From contig OX463822.1 in NCBI GenBank assembly GCA_949825045.1, forward strand, positions 32,490,703-32,554,702: DNA of 64,000 nt, read 5' to 3'. This document shows positions 1 to 11,182 of the stretch, piece after piece. Made by a program: the position numbers and the translations under genes. The number at the start of each line of letters is the position of its first letter. Positions within the stretch are counted from its first letter, which is position 1. The DNA comes from Argyresthia goedartella. Taxonomy: Eukaryota > Arthropoda > Insecta > Lepidoptera > Argyresthiidae. Below the pieces are notes generated by a model. It was not told where the DNA came from. It did not search any database and saw nothing but the letters and a program-made list of their open reading frames with translations.

Positions 1-244
1 GCTCCGTGTTCTGCCCTCCTACTCTCAGTGTCCTTCACTCCCCTTTTTATATCAATACCTGTATCTTTTAAAAAACCTGTGTCACCTCATTCATCCTCAT
101 CCTCCTATCATTTTTTTAAAATTAGTCATTGTAAAATAAACATAATAAACTGTCATTTCTAAATTTTATCCTGGTTGTTGTTTCTTGTTAGGTTCTGGTT
201 AGGTTCTTGTCGCTACACGACAAACGATATGTGTAACATCTTTA
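1..244. other. No recognisable feature at left edge
   Basis: AT-rich sequence with pyrimidine runs. I see no coding frame or repeat boundary here. The LINE reading frame becomes recognisable at about position 245. Confidence 0.5.
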
Positions 245-1734
245 ATGGAGGGTCGGTATACCAATTTGCAGATGATACTTGCCTACTGTATGCACATAAA
301 GATATTGAGGAAGCGCAAAATAGACTACAGATAAATTATGATATGCTATGTAAATGGGCTCACGATGTTGGGTTAGTTATCAACGAACAAAAAACTAAAC
401 TCATACACATTCATTCCCCATATCTAAAGTCAACAACAATACCCAGGATCGTGGCCCACGGGCACCAATGTATGCATCAAAACATAATTTGTAACGGTAC
501 ATGTACCAATCTGGAACTAGTCGACCAACATACGTACCTAGGCATGATAATAGACAGTAACTTCAATTGGGGACCCCACATCGAACTTATATGTAAGCGG
601 CTAAGGGCTATAATGGGAAAACTAGTTATACTAAAATATAAAATTCCTTACAACATACTAAGATTGTTATATTTATCATTGGCTGACTCTGTAATAAGTT
701 ATGGACTAAGTAGGTATGGTAGGACATATAAAACATACATAGATAACATATATAAACTACAATTAAGTATTCTAAAAAAAATCAAAGATAAAAATTCAAT
801 ACAAAGACGACAGCACAGCAATATTCGAATACTGTAATAGTCTCAATATCTATAATAAAACTAAGTTCCTAATAATGTGTGAAGAAAAAGAAAATGTAAT
901 GGGGTTGGCCGGTGAAAGCTAATCATAGGTGGCGCCACGTGCATTTGGTTCCTTTATCCAGTTGCCACTTTCAACGATCGATCAATTTCTGGAACTTTTT
1001 CTGTGATAATTGGTTATCGGAATTTATTTACTACACAACATAAGTAAATTTTCCGTGTATATGATATAATGTCATGTAATTACTACTATACAACTTAATT
1101 TTGTATTTTTGGCAGCGGGTTTTTACAATACATGACTGGCGATTGAACACACTGTACTGGTAACACAGAAGCGTGACTTTGACTTTAGGGGAACCAACCG
1201 ATACTAGCGCCACTTTGACAGTTGCCAACCCCATTAATGTAAAACGCCGTGCTCGACCGAAATCATTGCGCGCACTTCTTACATACCTACTAATATTTGT
1301 TGTAACTAGATTTAACAATGACTACGGTAGGCGAACGATAGAATGTATGCTACCGCTAGTACTTAATGAACTACCGAGCGAGGTCATTGATTCCCTGTGC
1401 GTGGACAATCACAAATGTAAAACTGTATTAAAAAAATACTTCCTACAACAATGTAAACACGGACAGGCTTCACAGGTGGCGGAGGGACCCGGCGGCGGCG
1501 GCGGCGTAGCAGGCGAGCCGTGAAATTCTACTAAGAAATCGCAGCTTGCCTGTCGCGCGGGGAATATCCGTAGCCTGTGAAACCGGCTCATAGTATTTCG
1601 CTCATAGAATAAAATATTAGATTAAAATGTAAACAGGGTAAAAGCTGTCAAGGATTGAGTGACCACCTAAGTAATGTTAAGAATAATTATAATTTGTTTT
1701 TGAATAAATAAATAAATAAATAAAAAAAAAAAAC
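245..1734 (+). mobile_element. 5'-truncated non-LTR retrotransposon (LINE), interrupted by a MITE
   Basis: A reverse-transcriptase fragment starts with the palm motif FADDTCLLY (about 270-295) and runs through the thumb region (LGMIIDSNFNWGPHI). A frame change lies near 800. The frame is interrupted at 897 by a 338-bp element and resumes at 1241, where the C-terminal motif NDYGRRTIECMLPLVLNELP is read. The 3' end is an AATAAATAAATAAATA plus A-run tail ending at about 1734. It belongs to the broad Jockey/CR1/Daphne group; the exact clade is uncertain. It lacks endonuclease and the front of RT, so it is a dead copy. Its tail abuts a minus-strand LINE, suggesting insertion into that element. Confidence 0.8.
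898..1235. mobile_element. 338-bp non-autonomous DNA transposon (MITE) nested in LINE
   Basis: Perfect 12-bp terminal inverted repeats, AATGGGGTTGGC at 898-909 and its complement at 1224-1235. It is flanked by the direct repeat AATGT (893-897 and 1236-1240). Removing the element and one repeat copy rejoins the LINE reading frame (EKEN-V-KRRARP). The superfamily is not clear from a 5-bp duplication. It carries no coding capacity. Confidence 0.75.
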
Positions 1735-2172
1735 GTTGATATTGTTTATAAATAAAGTTGTATTATGTTGGGTCATATGAATTTTTGATTTGTGGCGTTT
1801 ACTTATGTAATTATTAAATAAATTAGAATTTGTTTTGACGAAAGCAGCTACCTCATAAATGTACAACGAAGGAAACGTCAAAATATTTAGCCTCCTAAAG
1901 TGAGGCTTACAGCTGTCTCTGCGACGTACAAAAAAGATGTATAGATCTTATACATCTTTTTTGTGCTACCAAGACTTTTTCTTTCGATACCCCGCTACCC
2001 CAAAAAATTATTCCAAATCGAAGAGTGGAGTCTACATATCCATTGTAAGCTAGTAATACTGCATCCTCACTGACCGTTTTCGAAAGTTTATACAATGCGT
2101 ATGAAAATTTATTCAGCTTTTTACATGTGGATTCTATTTGTGTTTTCCATTTAAGATTGCTATCAATATCTA
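1735..2172 (-). mobile_element. LINE fragment, C-terminal RT part (minus strand)
   Basis: Read on the minus strand, 2172 to 1735 encodes a LINE C-terminal region: DSNLKWKTQIEST, then AYNGYVDSTLRFGIIFWG, then LNILTFPSLYIYE. This is the usual order downstream of the RT palm in Jockey/Daphne-type elements. The upstream part of what appears to be the same element, with its FADD motif, lies at 9929-10118 on the other side of the Gypsy element. The LINE has therefore been split by later insertions. Its 3' end is cut by the plus-strand LINE tail at 1734. Confidence 0.75.
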
Positions 2173-2295
2173 TAATAATAATAATTTTATTTCAGATATC
2201 AAAGATCCATATTACATTAAAAGAAATCTACATCTAATTTAAATAATAAAATCACACATACAAAAGGAAAATAATAATTACAAAACTAAAACACT
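2173..2295 (-). mobile_element. Possible LINE 3' tail fragment
   Basis: AT-rich 120 bp between the LINE fragment and the partial Gypsy LTR. On the minus strand it ends with GAAATAAAATTATTATTATTAT, the kind of AT-rich simple tail that closes many moth LINEs. No reading frame is visible, so the assignment is weak. Its presence may explain why the outer part of the left LTR is missing. Confidence 0.3.
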
Positions 2296-2438
2296 TTTAG
2301 AATAATTGCGGGATCAATCGCGATCACCCCTAATTTTAAGTGAATAGACTAAGAACATTTGTAACTTTCTACATTAAAGTTGTGAATGGACATATCTCGT
2401 CTTTTATAAAATCCCCTCTGACGGCCAGTACACGTAAT
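2296..2438 (+). repeat. 5' LTR of Gypsy element, left part missing
   Basis: Matches the last ~143 bp of the right LTR (9785-9928) with four substitutions, from TTTAGAATAATTGCGGG to the CACGTAAT end. About 187 bp of U3, including the expected promoter part, is absent. Confidence 0.9.
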
Positions 2439-2453
2439 TGGCGCAGTCGGTAG
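2439..2453 (+). promoter_or_regulatory. tRNA-Ser-type primer-binding site
   Basis: TGGCGCAGTCGGTAG directly follows the left LTR. This is the primer-binding sequence used by insect errantiviruses, complementary to the 3' end of serine tRNA, and it fixes the LTR's inner boundary. Confidence 0.9.
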
Positions 2454-2732
2454 TGGGTAGTTGGTCAGTGCGTGAATCTAACATCGAGGACCACACTGAT
2501 AGGTGTCGTATCGGACGACACGGTGCAACTACGATCTACAACCTACGTACGTACAAGTGCCAAGAAGAAGATTTACCGAGCCGCCACATCCAGACATCGA
2601 TGAGAAAGCTCCAAGACGAGATGCTGCTACTGTGAGTCATAGAATAGTTACGCAAATTCTATTGGTTGCTATTCCCTCACTCTCACAGTACCTATCCTAG
2701 TTCCTAGTTACCTAGTTTCTAATAATTATATC

Positions 2733-2830
2733 GTATACCTAATATCGGTGTACCTCTTAGTTAAATCTATCTTATTAGTTGTATACCTATTATCGGTGTA
2801 CCTCTTAAGTAAATCTATCATAGTAATATC
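2733..2830 (+). repeat. Tandem 48-bp repeats in Gypsy leader
   Basis: The segment GTATACCTAATATCGGTGTA followed by CCTCTTA (2733-2759) recurs at 2781-2807 with one change, period 48. A degenerate third copy follows (ATCGATATACCTAA near 2836). They lie in the untranslated leader between the primer-binding site and gag. The gypsy leader of flies holds a repeated insulator; no Su(Hw)-type match is evident here. Confidence 0.7.
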
Positions 2831-2991
2831 TAAAATCGATATACCTAACTACCAAAATTTTTTACCCACGAGTAGGTAGGGGTCTTAGACCCAGTAGTCG
2901 TGAGGAAATAAGGAGACAGCTAAGCGACCAAAATCGTAACTTAGACCTCCTAGAAGTAATAGACGAAAGCTTAGAAGATAATTATTTTAGA

Positions 2992-4204
2992 ATGACGGAA
3001 AATCAGCAGAACGAGGTACCGACCCTCGCCGCCGAAAATATGGCACCTCTGCAACCCCAGGTTGATTATACGGACAGGATTTACAAGGCTTTAAGATTAG
3101 TGCCTGAGTTTGATGGAAACTCTAATGTCCTGATAAGATTTTTGAACATTTGCGATCAGCTTGTGCTCACATATGTCAATCCAGCCCCAGGCAACGAACT
3201 AAACAACTATGCTATGTTAAATGGCATATTAAATAAAGTAAAAGGACCCGCCGCTAGAACACTAGCAACGAACGGCGTAGCCTCAGACTGGAATGGCATA
3301 AGGAATGCATTGATAAATTCATTCTCAGACCATCGTGATGAATCTGCTCTATATACGGATCTATCAATGTTGTGTCAAGGCAATGATACCCCACACGTTT
3401 ACTATGAACGTGTCCAAAATCTACTCAATACCATCATGACCTATGTCGAACTGCATGACGAAGTTTTAACTACTGTGGAAGCGAAACGAACTTTGTATAA
3501 AAAGTTAGCGCTTCAGACATACCTGAAGGGTTTGAAAGAACCACTAGGCTCTCGAATTAGATGCATGCGACCCCCAACCTTAGAAAGCCCTGGAGTTTGC
3601 TCAAGAGGAATTAAACGTAATGTACCTACAGAACAAAGAACCGAGAAAATTCCCTCCCGTGTATTCGCAAAATGCTTCCCGATCAAACCCAACTCAATTT
3701 CTGGTGCCCCGACCAGCGTTTGTTCCCAAAATGCCTCCGCCAAATGTGACTAGGCCCATTTACAGCCTTCAACAGCCCAACACCCCGAATAGACCCCCGT
3801 ATCAAGGACCATCAAGGACCCAACAAATGTTCGGTGCCCTGCCCCGTTCTAACATGTCCACCGGTATTAAAATTCAACCGCGACCCCAGCCTATGAATTC
3901 ATTCCAAAACCGACCAACACCAATGAGTGGTGTAAGTCACCCCGTTGCCCGGACTCTACCACCGATTTCTCGTAATGTAGCTCCTTATCAGCCGCAACGA
4001 GAAATGCACAGTAACGAAGCGTACGAGACATACGACCCTAACACTTACGATGACTATAACCAAGAGTACCCGGAGTACCCCGGCTTTGTATCGAATGACT
4101 GTGACAACCCTCAAATGACTGACCCACAACAGCTCGACTATGACCAGACTCAACAGATCGAGCAGGATTTTGCCTCGGATTCGAAGCCGAATTCCCCAGA
4201 ATAG
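2992..4204 (+). pseudogene. gag: gag of errantivirus, one frameshift
   Basis: Structural capsid protein of the retroelement. The first part (2992 to about 3580) reads VPEFDGNSNVLIRFLNICDQ and continues to a segment ending LGSRIRCMRPPTLE, a pattern typical of errantivirus Gag. A +1 shift near 3580-3600 sends the first frame into an early stop at 3753. The genuine C-terminal region continues from about 3600 in the next frame (MYLQNKEPRK onward), proline- and asparagine-rich, to the stop at 4202-4204. No CCHC zinc knuckle is visible, as usual for this genus. The pol frame overlaps the gag end in the -1 frame. Confidence 0.88.
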
Positions 4205-7200
4205 AATTAAATCTTCAGCATCGGAGACAACTCCCGTACATCCAGATTTTCAACCCCCCCCTGAAACTACTCATTGACACAGGTGCAAACCAATCGTTTC
4301 TTAGCCCTGAAGCGGTTGAAAGATATTTTCCATATACGCCCCTGGACTATGACCCTTTTATAGTGACGAACATACACGCTACGACGTCAAATAACTACTC
4401 AATGAGAATTCCCTGCTTCCCCGAGTTCAATGACCGATTACCGATAAAATTATCTGTCTATAGATTCCATAACTATTTTGACGGCTTAATTGGATGCGAT
4501 TTGTTGGAACAATGGAAGGCAAAAATAGATCTTGGAAAGAGAATATTCATCACTGAATTTGCAACAAATCCCATTCAGATGTATGAGTCGCCTCAGAATA
4601 AAACTCTATATGAGACTGTAGTACCTGCACAGTCCACTCGACTAGTTAGAGTGCCCACCAATGTACCCAACGGAGATATCTCCATAGACCAACAGACAAT
4701 TTGTGGCTGTAATGTCAATGACTGTCTATCCAGATCCCAAGATAGCCAAGCGTATGTTGAGGTATCGAACCCGACTCACAATGACCTCATATTTTCACTC
4801 AAAGACCCCATTCGCGCACATGAGTTTAGCGAATCGACTTTACCACCAATGATGACTAATCGCACACAAGAAGTCTTATCGCGTCTACGTACTGAGCATT
4901 TAAACGTCGAAGAAAGAACTAACTTAATGATGCTTTGTAAAGAATATGCCGACGTATTTTATATCGAAGACGAACCACTGACTTTTACGAACCAAGAGAA
5001 GCATATTATTAGGACGACTGACGAAATTCCCGTGCACACTAAGACATACAGATACCCCCAAATTCACAAAAAGGAAGTTCAATCTCAGATTCAAAAAATG
5101 TTAGACCAGGGTATGATCAGACCCTCAAATTCCGCATGGAGTGCCCCTATTTGGATAGTACCAAAAAAGGTAGACGCCTCCGGTAAAACCAAGTGGAGAC
5201 TAGTAGTTGACTTTAGAAAACTTAACGAAAAGACAATAGACGATAGGTACCCCATTCCCAATTGCGGCTAGCGGATTTTATCAATTGGAGACCCACCCTG
5301 ATAGTATTCATAAAACCGCGTTCAACGTAAATTGTGCCCCCGGACACTTCGAATTTTTACGCATGCCTATGTGACTAAAGAACTCTCCCTCAACATTCCA
5401 GCGCGTGATGGACAACGTGCTTGGAGGCCTTCAAAATGTCATTTGCGTGGTGTACTTGGATGACGTTTTAGTATTTTCAACGTCATTACAGGAACATATC
5501 GTAAATCTGCGTAAAATATTCCAGAGATTGCGAGAATCTAACTTCAAAATCCAGATGGACAAATCTGAATTTTTGAAGCATGAAACTCCCTACTTAGGTC
5601 ACATTATCACCCCCGACGGAGTCAAGCCCAACCCTGATAAAATTGCAGCAATCAAAAACTACCCCATCCCCAGAACCCCGAAGCAGATAAAAGGTTTTCT
5701 AGGATTGTTAGGCTACTACAGACGATTTATACCAGACTTTGCTAAACTGACAAAACCTATGACAGTGTGCTTGAAAAAAGGTGCTAAAATAAACCTTACC
5801 CCCGACTACATAAAGTGCTTTGAACACTGTAAAACTCTATTGACGAATGACCCTATATTACGTTACCCCGACTTTACAAAAGACTTCATTTTGACAACTG
5901 ACGCTTCGAACTTCGCCCTTGGTGCGATTCTCTCACAAGGACCGATAGGTACAGACCGACCCGTAGCATATGCGTCTAGGACCCTAAATAGTAGCGAAAT
6001 TAACTACTCTACTATTGAGAAAGAGATGCTTGCAATCGTATGGGCTACCAAGTATTTCAGACCATACCTTTTTGGACGGAAGTTCAAAATAGTAACTGAC
6101 CACCAGCCCCTTCAATGGCTTATGAATTTAAAGGAGCAAAACTCTCGCCTCACCAGGTGGAGACTAAAACTCGCAGACTACGACTTCACAGTCGTCTACA
6201 AAAAAGGCAAGAACAATACCAATGCCAATGCCCTATCGCGCGTCGAAATTCATAATGAAGAACTCGCTTCTATGATAGTGAACATCTCTTCCTCAGGGTC
6301 ATCAACCATTACTGCCCCCGATGACAGACCATTTCTCAGCCAGTCATCCACGGATACCGCACCCAGTGAAACACCACTGCATAGCCCCCTTCCACTCTTC
6401 ACTGCACATTCAAACACAGATATACCACCCCCCGGAGACGCCCCCATTCACGTCAACTCACCCGCTGAAACAGTTCATACCAGTGTGGAGAATCCCATAC
6501 TCAACTTGCCCATTTCAGATGAACCTCTGAATAAATTCCGTAAACAACTTGTGATAAAAATTGTCCCCACTTCCGCTTGCCAGCGCCCAAAAATAGTTAA
6601 ACCTTTTGAGACCTTCCAAAGAACATACGTTGAAATTACAGAGAGTAATTTTGAGGATAAGTTAATTGATGTCGTAAAAAGATACATCGACCCCAAGCTT
6701 CGAACAGCCATATTAGTACAACCCCCTGAAAAAATGTACGACATTGTCCCTGTCATACAGAGAACTTTCAAAAGTTCCTCTATGAACTTAGTTCTGGTGA
6801 AACATGAACTTGAAAATGTACCTGAATATTTGACCCAACAGAGCATCATTCAAAATTATTATGAAGGAAAAACCAATCACCGTGGCATAAATGAAACATT
6901 CCTGTCACTGTACCACCGATACTTTTGGCCCAAGTTAAAAGAAAGCATTACAAAATTCATTAGCAACTGTAACATATGTAGTTCCGCGAAATACGACCGC
7001 AATCCATTGCGCCCTCAATTACAAATTGTCCCGCCACCGACAAAACCTTTCGAATTAGTACATGCAGATGTGTTAACCATTGAACAGGAAAAGTACTTCA
7101 CCATCATAGATGCCTTCTCAAAATTTGCACAAGCCTATAAAATCCCGGATAGCACTGCCCCCAGCATAGTTAAAGCCCTATTAACTTTCAGCTCACATTA

Positions 7201-7906
7201 TGGTTTTCCTATGAACTTAAAAACGGACCAAGGAACCGAGTTCACAAATCAGGTCGTTTCAGAACTGTTAAAGTTACACAAAGTCCAACACCATACCACC
7301 GCAGCTCATGCCCCTAACGAAAATGGTATGATAGAACGATTTCATAGTACACTCCTAGAGCACCTTAGATTATTAAAAATTCAGCACAGAAATGAACCTG
7401 CCCAAAATCTTGTTCCATACGCCATTATAGCATACAATAGCTCTATACATAATCTAACTAAATGCAGACCCTTTGATCTTGTAACTGGACATTTTGACCC
7501 CCGAGACCCGACCGACATGAACTTGACTGAAAGATTACTACAACAGTACCTACAGGAACATCGCAATAAAATGGATACAATCTACCATATCATACATGAC
7601 TCATCAACAGCTGAACGTACCGCGCTGATGTCACAACGCAACGACAGTAGAGAACCCATTTTAAATTACAGACCAAACGAGGAAATATTCATACGGAACC
7701 CGGCAGCTGCTAGACAAAAACTCGCACCACGATTCACCCATGACAAAGTCGTCTCAAACTTACCTATTCATATTTACACCTCAAAGAAACGTGGACCCTT
7801 AGCCAAAAATCGAATAAAGAGGCCTTTAAAACATAGATCACTTGACTTGTTACAGGATCATACTAACCCTGACCAGCCAGGCCCCAGCTCAAGACATCCG
7901 ACTTGA
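4144..7906 (+). pseudogene. pol: pol of errantivirus: protease, RT, RNase H, integrase; broken
   Basis: The frame opens after a TGA at 4141 and overlaps gag in the -1 frame, consistent with frameshift expression. The protease DTG triad is at 4276-4284. RT starts with the fingers region (WRLVVDFRKLNEKT, ending near 5260). A deletion and frame change at about 5262-5267 removes the segment carrying the first catalytic aspartate. A TGA lies at 5372-5374. The YLDDVLVF palm motif is at about 5454. RNase H (TDASNFALGAI, IEKEMLAIVW) follows, then integrase with a zinc-binding region near 6890-7000 and DDE core (HADVLT, TDQGTEF, ENGMIERF). From 5375 to the stop at 7906 the frame is open. The RT damage makes it non-functional. 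Confidence 0.9.
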
Positions 7907-9576
7907 CAGATTGGACGACGGACCCGGTATTTTGCCCTTTGACCTAGGCCCTACCAAGATCATATCCCATCATCATACATTCCTACAAGATATAAACCTT
8001 GACCTATTACAGACACATCTGACTACTACAAAATCTCAACTAACTGCCGCAGCTAATAGTATCAATAACGAGAACTATAGTTTATTCAAATATCAAATCA
8101 TTCACCTATTCCATAAAATAGATAAGATATCCTCGCAACTCGATACCTTCCTACCTAAGAGAGCTAAGCGTGGCCTATTCAACCCATTAGGTAGTTTTAT
8201 CAAAAGTATAACTGGTAACCTCGACTACAGCGATGCTCTGAGGTATGAAAATATCCTTCAAAATTTACAGAAAAACGATCATGACTTATCTGAAAGTTTC
8301 AATAACCATATTTCCTTATACAAGGCAATGACGATCCAACAAACTCAGATTTTAAATAACTTAACTACTAATCAGGCAAAGTTAGCGAAAGCGCTATCAT
8401 ATTTCATAAACAATTCCACCTCAGATAGAGTACAACTGGCTCACTATACCCAACTGACTCAGTTATTCGCCTTGATCAGCGTAAACGTACAAGACTTAAG
8501 TATGGAGATAGATAAGTTAGAGAATATATTAGCTTTTAGTCGTACAGGCAACTTGCACCATTCTATTTTATCACTTAATGATATCACCTATATGATAAGC
8601 AAATTAAACCTTTTGTATGAGCCTGAACAAATTTTAAAGTTAGATTTGAGATATTACTATGATTTGATTAGCTTAGGATGTTATTTTATAGATAAAAAGA
8701 TCGTGATTGTCCTTAAATACCCTCTAACTACTACATCATCCTATAAACTATACAGACTCTGCCCAGTACCTAATAAATTCCATAACGTCATCGTTCCCCC
8801 GTTCCCATTCCTAGCAAACCAACTCCAAGGAGTATGCGTACATAGAGGCAGAATGCCCGAAGGTCGACATCTGGTACATCTGCGAGCAACAGCTGAGCCA
8901 CCAGATCCGCACGCAACGTGACTGTATCGACACCCTGATATACTTGCAAGAAATAGACGCAACATGCAGTACTACTCCTATCTCTATGTCCAAGGAAGCG
9001 CTAACCGAGCTAGACAGTCAGCACTACATCATTTCGTTCCCGAAACCTACAAAAGTCGACATCTGCGGACCACAGCAGCATCAGATCCTAGAAGGCAGTT
9101 TTCTAGCAACACTTCCTAGAAATTGCAGTATTCGAGCACCGAAATTCACTATTGCCAACTTCAATGATAAACTTCGTGGACAACCTGTCGAAATCATCAT
9201 ATTCCCACAGTCAACTTCGCTGTCGAAACCATCTTCCGAGAATCGGCGACTTCAGTACCACCTGACCACAATCGACTTGAACAAATTGCACGATATCCAG
9301 AAACAAATTGCAATGGAAATTCCGACGAAATCAATCACTTCGGACTTACTGACCACCTACCATACAACAATACCTATGTATGTACTGGTGACATTCTTCA
9401 CAGTTGCACTGATTGCATTTTACCTGCGACATAAGAAGACAAAGAAGTTGAACTCATCCGCTGAACCCAATTTGGAACTATCACCTCTACCTGAGACTAC
9501 TACTCGTACTTCAGCCAGAAACCTATCTCCGGAAGAGAAAAGAGCCGCAATATTCGCCGTAGACATAGGCAAATAG
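7842..9576 (+). pseudogene. env: env of errantivirus, F-protein type, one frameshift
   Basis: Envelope glycoprotein related to the fusion (F) proteins of baculoviruses and errantiviruses. A furin-type site RAKR ends at 8171 and is followed by a glycine/hydrophobic segment, the fusion-peptide position. The first frame overlaps the pol end by 65 bp. A shift near 8845 moves the true frame into the one ending at 9576. The C-terminal part carries a single membrane segment at about 9376-9432, followed by a basic stop-transfer run and a short cytoplasmic tail. No clear signal peptide is seen at the first ATG; in relatives env is made from a spliced RNA, which could supply it. Non-functional as read because of the shift. 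Confidence 0.88.
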
Positions 9577-9586
9577 TTGCTCATCT

Positions 9587-9597
9587 TGGAGGGGAGG
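9587..9597 (+). promoter_or_regulatory. Polypurine tract of Gypsy element
   Basis: Purine run GGAGGGGAGG immediately before the TGTTACG start of the right LTR. This is the expected position for plus-strand priming. Confidence 0.8.
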
Positions 9598-9928
9598 TGT
9601 TACGATGTCACCATCTACAATGAATCACCGACCAGATGAATCACCTCATACGAGATTGCGAAAGACATGGAACCTTCTAGAACATCGATTCCGAATTTCA
9701 TGAGAAATCTGACAGTGCATTTCATTTCCATCGTGGGACCACCACCAGTTTTCCCAGTGCTTTTCTCGCTCTTGCGAGAGGACGTTTAGAATAATTGCGG
9801 GATCAATCGCGATCACCCCTAATTTTAAGTGAATAGACTAAGAACTTTTGTAACTTTCTACATTAAAGTTATGAATGGACATATCTCGTCTTTTTTAAGA
9901 TCCCCTCTGACGGCCAGTACACGTAATT
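9598..9928 (+). repeat. 3' LTR of Gypsy element, complete
   Basis: 331 bp from TGTTACGATGTC after the polypurine tract to CACGTAATT. The inner end is set by comparison with the left LTR plus primer-binding site. It is followed by unrelated minus-strand LINE sequence. Confidence 0.85.
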
Positions 9929-10118
9929 AGCCATTTAATAATTGTGTTTAGGGTAGTATTGATTTCATTTTCAAAGTTATTTGGGTCATCGCAAGAAATT
10001 ATACATAACTGTACTATCATCCGCAAATAGCACCATGGGATGATTTGTCACTTTCGGCATGTCGTTTATGTACGCTAGTGTAGTAAACAGTATGTTTATA
10101 ATTAATTATGAACTCTTC
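9929..10118 (-). mobile_element. LINE fragment, RT palm part (minus strand)
   Basis: The minus strand encodes AYINDMPKV, then MVLFADDSTVMYN, then after a small frame break NNFENEINTTLNTIIKWL. This is the RT palm region just upstream of the part at 1735-2172. The two pieces most likely belong to one LINE split by the Gypsy insertion, with roughly 75 codons missing between them. Confidence 0.7.
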
Positions 10119-10692
10119 CGCTCGCCACGCCCTGTTCTGATTGTTGGTTTTCGCGTCACGAACTGTCAGGGTGGCGCACGGAAATTATGCGCCGCTGTGT
10201 CGTAAATGTAGGATTGCTTCTGTTGTAATAGGTCTAAAGCTTTGAAATAAAAAGACAATACATGTTTATTGACTGTTTTATTTGATAGTGTGATTCTAAA
10301 CCCCATCCCATTCTGACTAAAGTACAGATCTCAGGAAAAATATACGTTTCATGACACTATATGATTTTTGTTTCTATAAGTGAGGATAATTATGTATCAA
10401 AATTATGACTGTTATTATTCTAAATATACACCTTATCAATCCATATATTCTTTTACTATGCCTCCCATAGATCATCACTATCAAAAACGAAGTCAAAGTT
10501 TTTGTGCAAATGCGAGATTGCAGGCCAATTCTTCAATGAATACAGTTTTGTGGTCTGTTGGCACCTCCGATTTGTTATAGCTAACTACCAAAAAATAAAG
10601 GAACGTTCAGAGAATTTTGATAAAGCCACATTTTCACTGTCCAACCATACCGTCATGCAAAATTCGGAGCCGTAACGGACCGTGTTGTTCCA
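10119..10692. other. No gene seen
   Basis: Mixed-composition sequence. Short open frames here show no family resemblance. A polyadenylation-like AATAAA occurs near 10247, but I can attach it to no gene. Confidence 0.4.
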
Positions 10693-10760
10693 AGCACTAT
10701 TTTGTGCTTCCGCGAGTTAGCGGTAAAATCATTTCGAGCACTATTTTGTGCTTCTGCGAG
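10693..10760. repeat. Two 24-bp direct repeats, internally palindromic
   Basis: AGCACTATTTTGTGCTTC plus CGCGAG at 10693-10716 is repeated with one change at 10737-10760. Each copy contains the palindrome AAGCAC/GTGCTT around TATTTT. The surrounding 200 bp is richer in CpG than its neighbours. Confidence 0.6.
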
Positions 10761-10991
10761 CGTACAAGTTCGAACACGCCTCGCATCTTCGGCTTGGACG
10801 CTCGCTTGCGCCCGAACTCCGATAGATTGGAGCGGCAGCGCTTCTGAAAACTCTACTAGTTTAGTCGCGGAAACACTATTTACACCTATATCGTGGTGGT
10901 CTAGTTGCGGTGATGAAATCATCTTATATTTCAATCACAAATATTTAAAATTAAATGGAAACTGCACATCAATAATACTGATTTGCACAGC

Positions 10992-11182
10992 AAATATACT
11001 GATTTTTACATCAAATATCAGGGCAAAATACTGCGGTAGCTTAGGTGAAGGGTAAAGGGGGTGAGCGAAGCGAAGCCCCCTTTAGCCTTCGTATTTGGTT
11101 GAACATCTAAGAACAACAAAAATACTTAAAACATAAAAAGTATTTTTGCTGATCCTTATTTGCTGTAAAAATCAGTATATAG
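10992..11182. repeat. Nested palindrome with GC hairpin core
   Basis: Outer imperfect inverted arms of about 45 bp: 10992-11036 (ATATACTGATTTTTACATCA...) against 11130-11182 read in reverse. Inside lies a 15-position stem with one mismatch, 11047-11061 against 11076-11090 (GAAGG-G-TAAAGGGGG), with a 14-nt loop TGAGCGAAGCGAAG. A third small inverted repeat (AAAATACTT/AAGTATTTT) lies at about 11120-11148. No coding content. It could be a fold-back transposon. Confidence 0.65.

Larger units (their letters stand above)
2296..9928 (+). mobile_element. Errantivirus-type Ty3/Gypsy element (gag-pol-env), decayed
   Basis: Order: partial LTR, serine-type primer-binding site, gag, pol (protease, RT, RNase H, integrase), env, polypurine tract, complete LTR. 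A furin-cleaved env after pol marks it as an errantivirus, the insect endogenous-retrovirus genus, similar in plan to gypsy, 17.6 and TED. The shared part of the two LTRs (143-144 bp) differs at four positions. All three genes carry frameshifts or stops, and RT has lost a catalytic segment, so this copy cannot move alone. It lies inside a minus-strand LINE. I could not find target-site duplications because the left LTR is incomplete. Confidence 0.92.

Noticed and set aside
4144..4204. Canonical slippery heptamer for gag-pol frameshifting
   Set aside because: The overlap is in the -1 frame, but no clear X-XXY-YYZ heptamer followed by a structure was found, so no site is annotated.
11047..11090. 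Bacterial REP or terminator contamination
   Set aside because: The GC hairpin looks prokaryotic in style, but it sits within longer AT-rich inverted arms and ordinary insect sequence with no bacterial genes nearby.
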